Positions 17,977-25,571 of a stretch of 64,000 bases of DNA are shown here, in pieces. The notes beneath the pieces were generated by a model. The model saw only the letters and a list, made by a program, of their open reading frames with translations. It did no database searches and was not told the DNA's origin. This DNA comes from Paracidovorax cattleyae. Lineage in GTDB: Bacteria > Pseudomonadota > Gammaproteobacteria > Burkholderiales > Burkholderiaceae_C. A program made the translations under genes and the position numbers. Numbering within the stretch: position 1 is the first letter of the stretch; every line of letters begins with the position of its first letter. The stretch lies in contig NZ_FNJL01000004.1 in assembly GCF_900104515.1 (NCBI RefSeq), positions 124,001 through 188,000 of the forward strand. Reading direction: 5' to 3'.

Positions 17977-18396
17977 ATGAACTTCAAATCTTTCATTCTC
18001 AAGTCGGGTTCGGCATGCATGGTCGCGGGTGCGATGGTATTGGCGGGGTGCGCTGCACTGGCACCGGCCACCCCCGAGCAGGCGGTGAAGGAGCGGGCTG
18101 ACGCGTATTGGAAGGCCCGTATGGCAGGGCAGTACGAGAAAACCTATGCGCTGACGCCTCCTTCTTACAGGAAGGTCTTCACCAAGGAACAATTCGCGCG
18201 CCAGTTCGGCAATGCCGCCTCGGTCACCGAGGTCGAGGTCACGAATGTGGAGTGCCAGCCGGAGAAGTGTGTCGCGAAGATCAAGCTCACCGCCAAGCCA
18301 ATGATCATCGGCGTCAAGCTCAACAGCATCGATACCTATCTTGACGAAACCTGGGTGCAGGAGGACGGGCAATGGTGGAGGTTCCAGGATCTTTGA
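17977..18396 (+). CDS. Small lipoprotein, NTF2-like, function unknown
   Basis: 139 residues. A lipoprotein signal peptide with lipobox LAGC puts the lipidated Cys at about residue 24. The mature part (EQAVKERADAYWKARMAGQY ... TYALTPPSYRKVFTKEQF) looks like the small alpha+beta NTF2/SnoaL-like domains found in envelope lipoproteins. It lies 24 bp after gspD on the same strand, so it could be co-transcribed with the secretion operon. A pilotin role is conceivable from position but nothing in the sequence shows it. Confidence 0.75.
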   Translation: MNFKSFILKSGSACMVAGAMVLAGCAALAPATPEQAVKERADAYWKARMAGQYEKTYALTPPSYRKVFTKEQFARQFGNAASVTEVEVTNVECQPEKCVAKIKLTAKPMIIGVKLNSIDTYLDETWVQEDGQWWRFQDL

Positions 18397-18909
18397 TGCG
18401 TCAGAAAGCTCGTGGAGGCAACCCGCCAAGATGATTGCCTGTTGAGCCAGCCCCCAGGCAGCAACGCCCGGTCGCGCGCCGCCGATGCGGGCCGTTGCAA
18501 CCAGGTGGCATCCGTCCAAGGACAGGGTTGCCCCGACCGATCTGGTCGCACCAAGCGAAATGTGTGTGAATTTGGGTTTTTTTGCTTGGGAATGCAGGGT
18601 TCTTTTGGTATTGTTCGCCCCCAAGGTTTGCAGAGGTCGGAGAAGCAGACCCGCCGGGCATCCGCGAGGGTGCTTCGCGCAGGCTCTTCCGTGTCTGCAA
18701 GCCCTACCCCAAAGAATGGTCGGGCTCACCCCTGCCGTGCTCGGGTGGGCCTCGTGCGGTGATGTCTCCAGGCACTGTTGCATTTCATCAACAGGCGAAG
18801 GATTGGCAGAGGTTCCGCAGTACAGGCCGTGAATGCGCTGTGCTACTATTCTTTGGCGTAATCAATCGTGGTAGTTGCGCTTACCAACTTTTTAACTGGA
18901 GTTCTCGAT
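18397..18909 (+). other. 513-bp intergenic region upstream of the surface-protein gene
   Basis: No convincing gene is seen; short ORFs here lack ribosome sites and family features. Base composition is locally less GC-rich, with T-runs near 18575. A candidate extended -10 lies near its end. The length is unusual for this tightly packed window and leaves room for regulation. Confidence 0.5.
18841..18856 (+). promoter_or_regulatory. Candidate extended -10 promoter of the surface protein
   Basis: TGCTACTAT at 18841-18849 fits an extended -10 (TGn-TACTAT). No good -35 is visible. A start near 18856 would give a leader of about 54 nt, containing the ribosome site AACTGGAG ending 9 bp before the ATG at 18910. 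Confidence 0.35.
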
Positions 18910-20514
18910 ATGAAGAAAAATGTTCTGGCCCTGAGCATTGCTGCCATGATTGGTGGCCTGGGCTTCGCTGGCGCCGCATCCGCTGATGTGGTCGTCGGCG
19001 CCGCTCCGCTGACGGCAACGACCGCTACGACGCTGTCGTTCGCCGAAGGCGGCGTGGGCCATGCACTGCTGGTGCCTTACTTCAACGCGCAAAACGGCAA
19101 CATGACCGTTCTGCACGTGGTGAACACCGACACCTCCCGCGGCAAGGCCGTGAAGGTTCGTTTCCGTGGCGCCCTGAACTCTGACGACATTCTGGACTTC
19201 CAAGTCTTCATGTCGCCTGGCGACGTGTGGACGGCTGCCGTGACGGCTGGCTCCGATGGCGTGGCTCAACTGCAGACGGCTGATGGCACCTGCACGCTGC
19301 CCGCTCTGACGAAGAACGTGCCCCAGCGTTTCGTGACCGACCGCCTGAACCAAGGTATCGTGTCCACCGACCAAGCCAACCAGACCCGTGAAGGCTACGT
19401 TGAAATCTTCAACATGGCTGACATTCCGCCCACGCTGGCCGGCACGACTACGACGAACCCCCTGTACACGGCCATCAAGCACGTGAATGGCGTGGCTCCT
19501 TGCACGCCCGCAGCTCTGAATGCAACGCTGCAGAACTTCACGACGCCTGCCGCCGTGGCTGCTGCTGGTTTCGATACGCCCTCCACGGGCCTGGTCGGTG
19601 ACTGGTACATCATCAACGTCGCGCAAACCACGACGTTCGCTGGTGGCGCTACGGCCATCCGTGCAGAGAACAACGGCGTGCCTGCTGTCGGCAACTTCGT
19701 GCACTTCCCGCAAATGGCGTCCAACGCCAACACGCCGGATGCCTACACGGCCGACCCGCTGTTCCGTACCCTGAACGTGTACAACTCTGCCAACGCTGTT
19801 CCGAGCAACCTGCCGAAGATCGCTGCTGCGAACTATGACCTGCCCGACATGTCCACGCCTTACACCGCTAATGCCGGTGTTGCCGTGACGCCTCTGGTGC
19901 AGGCCACGAACCTGACGAACGCCCTGGCTGTGACTTCCATCACCAACCAGTACGCTACCGATGGTTCCATCTCGGCCAAGACGGACTGGCTGTTCTCCAT
20001 GCCTACCCGTCGCTACAACGTGGCTGCGAACTACGCTGCGGCTAACCAAAGCCCCGCCGACACGTCCAACATCCGCCTGTTCACTGACCTGAACGCCAGC
20101 GGCGGTGTGGCCGACGAGCGCTTCAATCCCAGCAACACCTCGCTGCAAGCTGTGGGCGGCGCCATCTGCGTGAACTCCACCGGTCAGGCTTTCTATGACC
20201 GCGAAGAAAACACGCAAACCGCCGGCGCCGTGTTCTCGCCTGGTTCCGTGACGCAGACCCGCTTCTGCGGCGAAACCAGCGTGCTGAGCTTCTCTTCGGG
20301 CTCCGTGCTGGGCGCTTCGGTTGCAGCCCAACAGCTGACGACCGGTGCCTACACCAACGGCTGGAGCCGCGTGGACGTGCCGAACAATGGCCGTGGTCTG
20401 CCGATCATCGGCGCCTCGTTCATCAAGCTCACCAACCCGCTGGCATCGGCTGGCACGTCCGGTACCTACGGTATCACGTGGCCCCACCGCTTCACGTTCC
20501 CGGTTGCACAGTAA
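18910..20514 (+). CDS. Abundant secreted surface protein, family not recognised
   Basis: 534 residues. A clear Sec signal peptide (MKKNVLALSIAAMIGGLGFAG...ASA|DVVVG) cleaves after about residue 25. The mature protein is Ala/Thr/Asn-rich, acidic to neutral, with only four cysteines (TCTLP, APCTPA, AICVN, RFCGE) that could form two disulfides. It has no membrane helix after the signal. Codon choice differs from all neighbours: GCT, CGT, AAC and AAG dominate, as in very highly expressed genes. It has its own promoter candidate and a strong terminator, so it is likely a single-gene transcript. Position after the type II cluster makes it a candidate exported substrate or S-layer-like protein (inference). 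Confidence 0.75.
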   Translation: MKKNVLALSIAAMIGGLGFAGAASADVVVGAAPLTATTATTLSFAEGGVGHALLVPYFNAQNGNMTVLHVVNTDTSRGKAVKVRFRGALNSDDILDFQVFMSPGDVWTAAVTAGSDGVAQLQTADGTCTLPALTKNVPQRFVTDRLNQGIVSTDQANQTREGYVEIFNMADIPPTLAGTTTTNPLYTAIKHVNGVAPCTPAALNATLQNFTTPAAVAAAGFDTPSTGLVGDWYIINVAQTTTFAGGATAIRAENNGVPAVGNFVHFPQMASNANTPDAYTADPLFRTLNVYNSANAVPSNLPKIAAANYDLPDMSTPYTANAGVAVTPLVQATNLTNALAVTSITNQYATDGSISAKTDWLFSMPTRRYNVAANYAAANQSPADTSNIRLFTDLNASGGVADERFNPSNTSLQAVGGAICVNSTGQAFYDREENTQTAGAVFSPGSVTQTRFCGETSVLSFSSGSVLGASVAAQQLTTGAYTNGWSRVDVPNNGRGLPIIGASFIKLTNPLASAGTSGTYGITWPHRFTFPVAQ

Positions 20515-20553
20515 TTCACTGTCGCTACGGCACTTTTCACAGCAATGTGATCC

Positions 20554-20585
20554 AAAAAAGGCGGGGGTCTCCCCCGCCTTTTTTC
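20554..20585 (+). terminator. Strong Rho-independent terminator
   Basis: Run of A, stem GGCGGGGG / CCCCCGCC with a short TCT loop, then TTTTTTC. The A-run pairs with the T-run, so the hairpin works on both strands. It ends the surface-protein transcript 40 bp after its stop codon. Confidence 0.93.
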
Positions 20586-20611
20586 ATTTCTCACTGATGG
20601 TTGACTCATAC

Positions 20612-21511
20612 ATGAAACGTTCCGCTTTCCGCCTCTGCGCCGGTGCCCTGCTCTCCGCACTGATGTTGTCCGCCCACGCCCAGGAATCCGTGTTGATCCA
20701 GGGTCCGCATATCGCGATCGACAGCAGCGATATGCGAGCCGATGCATTGCGCATGCCTCCGGAAATGCGCGATACCGTGTTGTCCCGTCCGCAGACAGTG
20801 ACCCAGATCGCTTCCAATCTGTATGCACGTCGTGCCATGGCTCAACGCGCCGAAGCCGCAGCGTTGGAGAAGGACCCGGAGGTGGCCGCTGCGCTGCGGG
20901 TAGCACGTGACAAGGTGCTGTCCGATGCTTATCTGGCCAAGGTGGACAAGGACAACATGCTCTCGGATGCGACTGCCGAAGGATTGGCTCGCAACATCTA
21001 CAAGGCCAAGCCGGAGCGTTTCAAGGTGCCTGAACAGGTACAGGTTCGACACATCCTGATTGCAGGCACGGGGGCGGATTCCCGGGCGCAAATTGAAAAG
21101 ATCGAGCAGGAGCTCAAGGCCGGTGCGGATTTCGCTCAACTGGCCAAGGAGCGCTCGGCGGACAAGGGCAGTGCCGCCAAGGGTGGTGACCTCGGCTTCT
21201 TTGAAGCGGGCAAGATGGTGCCGGAGTTCGACAAGGCCGCATTCGCGCTGACCAAGCCGGGCGAATTGAGCGGCATCGTGCAGAGCAAGTTCGGTTACCA
21301 CATTCTGCAACTCGAAGGTCGCCATGCTCCGAGAACGCGCAGCTTCGATGAGGTGCGTGGCGAGCTGATGCAGGAAGTCCGTGCGAACGTGCAGCAGGAG
21401 GCCAGGGTCGCCGATGCCCAGGCGCTGCAGAAGGAAGCGAAGATCAACAAGGAAGCCATCGAAGCTTTTGCAGCTGGCTACAATCCGCAGCCGGTGAAGA
21501 CGGCCCCGTAA
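20612..21511 (+). CDS. Periplasmic parvulin-type peptidyl-prolyl isomerase
   Basis: 299 residues with a signal peptide (MKRSAFRLCAGALLSALMLSAHAQ). An N-terminal helical SurA/PrsA-like region precedes a rotamase domain. The rotamase pattern is QVQVRHILIAG, then ADFAQLAKERSADKGSAAKGGDLGFF-type segments and VPEFDKAAFALTKPGELSG, ending VQSKFGYHILQLE. These are the classic parvulin motifs. The ATG at 20612 puts a basic signal-peptide N-region first; an in-frame ATG at 20597 is possible. Being next to an abundant secreted protein, it may help fold exported proteins (inference). Confidence 0.88.
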   Translation: MKRSAFRLCAGALLSALMLSAHAQESVLIQGPHIAIDSSDMRADALRMPPEMRDTVLSRPQTVTQIASNLYARRAMAQRAEAAALEKDPEVAAALRVARDKVLSDAYLAKVDKDNMLSDATAEGLARNIYKAKPERFKVPEQVQVRHILIAGTGADSRAQIEKIEQELKAGADFAQLAKERSADKGSAAKGGDLGFFEAGKMVPEFDKAAFALTKPGELSGIVQSKFGYHILQLEGRHAPRTRSFDEVRGELMQEVRANVQQEARVADAQALQKEAKINKEAIEAFAAGYNPQPVKTAP

Positions 21512-21601
21512 GCGTAAGCTCTGCGTTTGCGTTCGAGGCGCAGGACGTCCGTTCCTGCGCGTTGCCTGGCGGGTCCTGGCCCGCCGCTGATGGTTTTCTT
21601 C

Positions 21602-22402
21602 ATGCAGACTTTGAGGAACGAGTGGGGTGCCGTCTGGAGCGCCCGCTCTCTGGTGTGGGTGTTGACCCGGCGAGAGGTGGCGGCACGCCACGCGGGCACG
21701 GCCGTCGGAATCCTGTGGCCTTACCTGCAGCCTTTGCTGACCGTTGCGGCCTACTATCTCGTCTTCGACGTCGTGTTCTCCATGCGGCTCGGCACTGGAG
21801 CCCCAACCCACGCAGTAGGCACATTCCTGGTCGTGGGGGCGCTGCCATGGATGGCGTTCTGCGATGCCGTGTCCCGGGGCATGAACAGTTTGATCGAGGC
21901 GGGGGGAACACTGCAGAAGAATCCGTTGCCGCCCGTGCTCTTCACGACACGGGCCGTGCTGGCCAGCGGCGTTATTTTCGGGCCGCTGCTTTTGCTGGTG
22001 GCCTTGGTCTATACCCCTCTGCATGGCGTGCGTCCTGCCCTGCTGGCGATGGTGCCGTTGCTGCTGCTGCAGTTGCTCCTGAGCTGGCTCATCGGATACC
22101 TGCTGGCGATTCTTGCCGCTGCCCTGCGCGATACGGTGCAGATCGTGGGTTTCCTGCTTTCGGTGGGGATCTACCTCACTCCCATCCTGTTCCCCCTGAC
22201 CATGTTCCCGGAGAACTGGCGCTGGATACTGTGGCTCAATCCGATGACCGCATTGGTCATCGGGTACCAGCAGGTGCTGTTGCTGGGGGACTGGCCTCCA
22301 GCGAGTGTGTGGATGGCCGGCGCGGCATGGCTTGTCATCGTGGCCATGGCGCTGAATGTCGTTGTCCGGCGCAGCCGTGACCAACTGGTGGACTGGCTAT
22401 GA
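21602..22402 (+). CDS. wzm: Polysaccharide ABC exporter permease (Wzm type)
   Basis: About 266 residues, ABC-2 type permease with six hydrophobic helices. It begins with the family pattern LVWVLTRREVAARHAGTAVG, then ILWPYLQPLLTVAAYYLVFD. The ending region includes LTPILFPLTMFPENW and the LNPMTALVIGYQ motif typical of KpsM/Wzm proteins. An earlier in-frame ATG at 21590 exists; neither has a clear ribosome site. Its stop overlaps the start of the ATPase gene, so it is one exporter with Wzt, moving an undecaprenyl-linked glycan across the inner membrane. Confidence 0.9.
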   Translation: MQTLRNEWGAVWSARSLVWVLTRREVAARHAGTAVGILWPYLQPLLTVAAYYLVFDVVFSMRLGTGAPTHAVGTFLVVGALPWMAFCDAVSRGMNSLIEAGGTLQKNPLPPVLFTTRAVLASGVIFGPLLLLVALVYTPLHGVRPALLAMVPLLLLQLLLSWLIGYLLAILAAALRDTVQIVGFLLSVGIYLTPILFPLTMFPENWRWILWLNPMTALVIGYQQVLLLGDWPPASVWMAGAAWLVIVAMALNVVVRRSRDQLVDWL

Positions 22403-23691
22403 CCGCGCTGCAGCCATTGTCCGAGACGGTTCTCCAGGTGAAGAACCTCGGCAAGGAGTACCGCATCTATGCGTCTCCCCGCCAGCGTCTCAGGTCGCTC
22501 ATCACCGGCCGTTCCCACCATCGCAGCCATTGGGCCTTGAAGGACGTATCTTTCGAATTGCGCCGCGGCCAGTGCATCGGGGTGATCGGTGACAACGGTG
22601 CCGGCAAGAGTTCGCTGCTGAAACTGCTGGCCGGAACGCTTCAGCCATCGACCGGCTCGATCGAGCGGGTAGGGCGGGTGACGGCCATTCTGGAGCTGGG
22701 AGCCGGCTTCCATCCGGATTTCAGCGGACGGGACAATCTGTATTTCGGCGGCAGCCTGATCGGCATAGACCGCGAGACGATGCGGCGCCTGGAGCCCGAG
22801 ATCGTCGAGTTCAGCGAACTCGGGCATGCGCTGGACCGGCCTGTGAAGACCTACTCTTCGGGCATGGCGGTGCGCCTTGCCTTTGCCCTGGTCACTGCAG
22901 TGCAGCCTGATGTGCTCATCATCGATGAGGCATTGGCGGTGGGAGACCAGCATTTCCAGAAAAAATGCGTGGACCGTATCATGGCTTTCCGCGAAGCGGG
23001 CTGCACCATCCTGTTCTGTTCACACAGCCCCTATCACATACGGCATCTGTGCGACGTTGCCCTGTGGCTGAAGGATGGCTGCGTGGAGCAGTTCGGGCCG
23101 ACGGAGCCTGTGCTGGCGGCCTACGATCTGCACACCCGTCTGCGCGACGGCGCTTCCCAGGATTCCCAGGAGGAGCCGCACCACGTTACGGGGGCATTGC
23201 CTCCGGCAGACCCGGCCCCGGGGGGAGTGCCCGCTGCCGCGGAATCTCGTGATCGGACGCGAGCCACCACGGGCGACGCCAGTAGTGCCTGCATCGTTTC
23301 CGTGGATGTCGAAAACCTTGCCGAGCCCCAGGGAGGTCGCCCCGGCGCACTGCAGAGCAAGGATCTGGTGGTCTCCATCGTAGTGCGTGGCCGCGGAGAT
23401 GAGCGTCCGAACATCGGATTCATGATCGAGCAATCACGTGGGGTGGGCATTACCTCGCTCGGAACCCATGAAGAAGGCGCAGAGCCGGTGCGGCTCGAGG
23501 ACGGCTCCTGGCGCTCGGTACTGACTTTCCCCGAGTTGCCGTTGCATACGGGCGACTATGTCATCAGCGTCTATCTCTTCGACGAGACGGGGCTGGTCGT
23601 GTACGACGAATGGTTCCAGTTCCTGCACTTCCATTTTTCCTTCCCGAAGCCCATGCCAGGCCTTGTCCGTTTGCCGCATCGCTGGGAATGA
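22399..23691 (+). CDS. wzt: Polysaccharide ABC exporter ATPase with Wzt C-terminal domain
   Basis: 430 residues. The ATPase domain has Walker A GDNGAGKSS, the variant signature YSSGMAVRL, and Walker B DVLIIDEAL. A long C-terminal extension (about 275-430) with a beta-sandwich pattern (KDLVVSIVVRGRGDERPNIG ... GDYVISVYLFDETGLVVYDE) corresponds to the Wzt carbohydrate-binding domain. That domain reads the modified chain end before export. This predicts a terminally capped O-antigen-like polymer; the neighbouring methyltransferase could provide the cap (inference). Confidence 0.92.
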   Translation: MTALQPLSETVLQVKNLGKEYRIYASPRQRLRSLITGRSHHRSHWALKDVSFELRRGQCIGVIGDNGAGKSSLLKLLAGTLQPSTGSIERVGRVTAILELGAGFHPDFSGRDNLYFGGSLIGIDRETMRRLEPEIVEFSELGHALDRPVKTYSSGMAVRLAFALVTAVQPDVLIIDEALAVGDQHFQKKCVDRIMAFREAGCTILFCSHSPYHIRHLCDVALWLKDGCVEQFGPTEPVLAAYDLHTRLRDGASQDSQEEPHHVTGALPPADPAPGGVPAAAESRDRTRATTGDASSACIVSVDVENLAEPQGGRPGALQSKDLVVSIVVRGRGDERPNIGFMIEQSRGVGITSLGTHEEGAEPVRLEDGSWRSVLTFPELPLHTGDYVISVYLFDETGLVVYDEWFQFLHFHFSFPKPMPGLVRLPHRWE

Positions 23692-23698
23692 ACCGGTG

Positions 23699-24649
23699 AT
23701 GACGCGTTGGGGCAGTGTCTGGTCGCGGTGGACAAGGGAATGCCGGGATCTGCTGGAAGTGGTGCTGCTGCCCGGTCTGGCGGCCGTGCTGCCGTGGACG
23801 GTGTGCTTCCGCCTGTTCCGCCGCATGGCGCGCTGGCGATGGCTTTACCGTGACGCCTGCGAGGCAGCGCTGGCGCAGGCCAGCGCGCGGGGATGGGTGC
23901 ACGGCCTTTCCGAAGAATGGCTTGCGGAACGCAGGTTGGTGACCTTGCTGGACCATGCGGACCATTATCTTTTCCGCACGCGGTCTGCGGCCTGGATGCA
24001 GCGCCATGTCGAGGTGGACGGTGCATGGGATGGCGCCGGAAAGCCGGGGCTTTTGCTCACTTTCCATTGGGGTGCCGGGATGTGGGCGCTTTGCCACGCA
24101 TCCACTGCGGGCATGCGGGGCAACATGGTGCTGGCAGCACCTGGCGGGCGTGACTTCATCGGGCGATGGGTGTTCGGGCGGTACGTGCGTGCCCGCATGG
24201 GCTCGGTGGAGATGGCGCTGCATCGTCCGGTGGTTTTCGTGCCTGGGGGCATGGAAGGCGTGCGGCAAGCGCTTCGGCGTGACGAGCAGGTGGTGGTGGT
24301 CATCGATGTGCCGGAAGACCAGGTCAACGTCACGCGGACCACAACCATCCTGGGGCAACTGGTCAGCGTGCCTGCCGTCCTGCCGCAAATGGCGGTGGAC
24401 CACGCGTTGCCGGCCACGGTTTTCTACATGGGCATCGATTTGCATTCGGGCCGCAGAACGCTGCGGATCGCGCCGCTCGGTACGTTCACCGATCCGCAGG
24501 AACTGACCGACAGGGTCTTCGAGCATTTTGACGGGCTGCTCAGGCAGCGGCCCGCCGCATGGCATCTATGGACGGAGGCGCCGCGTTTTTTCCGGGCGCG
24601 TGCCGATGCCCGGCGCAATCCGATGGAGGAGAAGGCGGTGAACCCATGA
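23699..24649 (+). CDS. LpxL/HtrB-fold acyltransferase-like protein lacking the catalytic acid
   Basis: 316 residues with the overall pattern of lipid A late acyltransferases. A hydrophobic N-terminus is followed by LLLTFHWGAGMWAL, FGRYVRARMGSVEMALHRPV, a VPGGMEGVRQAL segment and VVVVIDVPED. In true members the HX4(D/E) motif is the active site. Here His123 is followed four residues later by Met128 instead of Glu/Asp. It may therefore be inactive or use other chemistry. It begins 7 bp after wzt and overlaps the next gene by 4 bp, so it belongs to the polysaccharide operon. Confidence 0.55.
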   Translation: MTRWGSVWSRWTRECRDLLEVVLLPGLAAVLPWTVCFRLFRRMARWRWLYRDACEAALAQASARGWVHGLSEEWLAERRLVTLLDHADHYLFRTRSAAWMQRHVEVDGAWDGAGKPGLLLTFHWGAGMWALCHASTAGMRGNMVLAAPGGRDFIGRWVFGRYVRARMGSVEMALHRPVVFVPGGMEGVRQALRRDEQVVVVIDVPEDQVNVTRTTTILGQLVSVPAVLPQMAVDHALPATVFYMGIDLHSGRRTLRIAPLGTFTDPQELTDRVFEHFDGLLRQRPAAWHLWTEAPRFFRARADARRNPMEEKAVNP

Positions 24650-25503
24650 ACTGGATGAGACGGTGGCAGGAGCGTCTTTGGGGAATGGCTCCCTGGGATG
24701 GCAAGCGGATCACGGACGAATGGTTCCGGGCGCATTTCGAGTATGCGGCAGATGTCGTCAACCACTGGGTCGGCGGGGCCCTGGATCTGCGCACGTCCAG
24801 GCTGCTGAATTTCGGGTGTGGGGACGGTATCACCGACCTGGCGCTGGTGCTGAGGCACGGTGCCACGGGCATCCATGGCGTGGATATCCGCCAGGAATAC
24901 CGGAAGCTGCCGCGTATCGCGCGCGAGCAACTGGGCATGTCGCGCATCCCCTCGGCACTGACGTTCGAAACGATCCAGCCCGGGACGCCGCTGGCAGGCC
25001 GGCAGGCCCCCGTGGACGGGATCATGAGCTGGTCCACCTTCGAGCACGTGGATCGCGGCCAACTGCTGCCCATCCTGAAGGATCTGCATGCATGCCTCCG
25101 GCCGGGAGGCGTGTTCTTCATCCAGATCGAGCCGCTGTTCTATTCCCCGTATGGGTCTCACCTGCGCCGCTACGACGAGGTGCCATGGCACCACCTGCTG
25201 GTGAGCGAAGAGGCGCTGTGGGAAATCATCCGCGCGCACGAAGGGCCCATCGATGCCGCGGAAACCGACTTCGGTTTCGCGGACTTCGGCCCGGAGGGGT
25301 ACAAGCGCTTCGTCTTCAATGAGTACCGGGCCTTGAACCGTCTTACGGCGGACGAACTGGTCGGCCTGACGGCGGAGGCGGGTTTCCACGTGATCCGGCA
25401 GGAACGCCGGAGCCTGCAGATGGAGATCCCGGAAGCGTTGCGTGGCAAGTATCCGCCCGAGTGGCTGCTCAACAACGAGATATTCCTGCTGCTGGGACGT
25501 TGA
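24646..25503 (+). CDS. SAM-dependent methyltransferase
   Basis: 285 residues, class I Rossmann methyltransferase. Motif I is LLNFGCGDGITDLAL (about residue 52), with the acidic motif GVDIRQEY. Post-motif segments are DGIMSWSTFEHVDRGQL and LHACLRPGGVFFIQIEPLFY. No membrane or signal sequence. It overlaps the upstream gene (ATGA). In a Wzm/Wzt operon it could cap the polysaccharide chain by methylation; the acceptor cannot be determined. Confidence 0.82.
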   Translation: MNWMRRWQERLWGMAPWDGKRITDEWFRAHFEYAADVVNHWVGGALDLRTSRLLNFGCGDGITDLALVLRHGATGIHGVDIRQEYRKLPRIAREQLGMSRIPSALTFETIQPGTPLAGRQAPVDGIMSWSTFEHVDRGQLLPILKDLHACLRPGGVFFIQIEPLFYSPYGSHLRRYDEVPWHHLLVSEEALWEIIRAHEGPIDAAETDFGFADFGPEGYKRFVFNEYRALNRLTADELVGLTAEAGFHVIRQERRSLQMEIPEALRGKYPPEWLLNNEIFLLLGR

Positions 25504-25571
25504 GCCCTCCAGGCTGCGGCCATGGCGGCGGCCAGGCCTGGCGGGCCTGGGTCGCCGTTGCCTGGCTCAGG

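Noticed and set aside
25531-25542. 12-bp palindrome GCCAGGCCTGGC between convergent genes
   Set aside because: Such palindromes arise easily in GC-rich sequence; no T-tract and no other copies, so no function is claimed.
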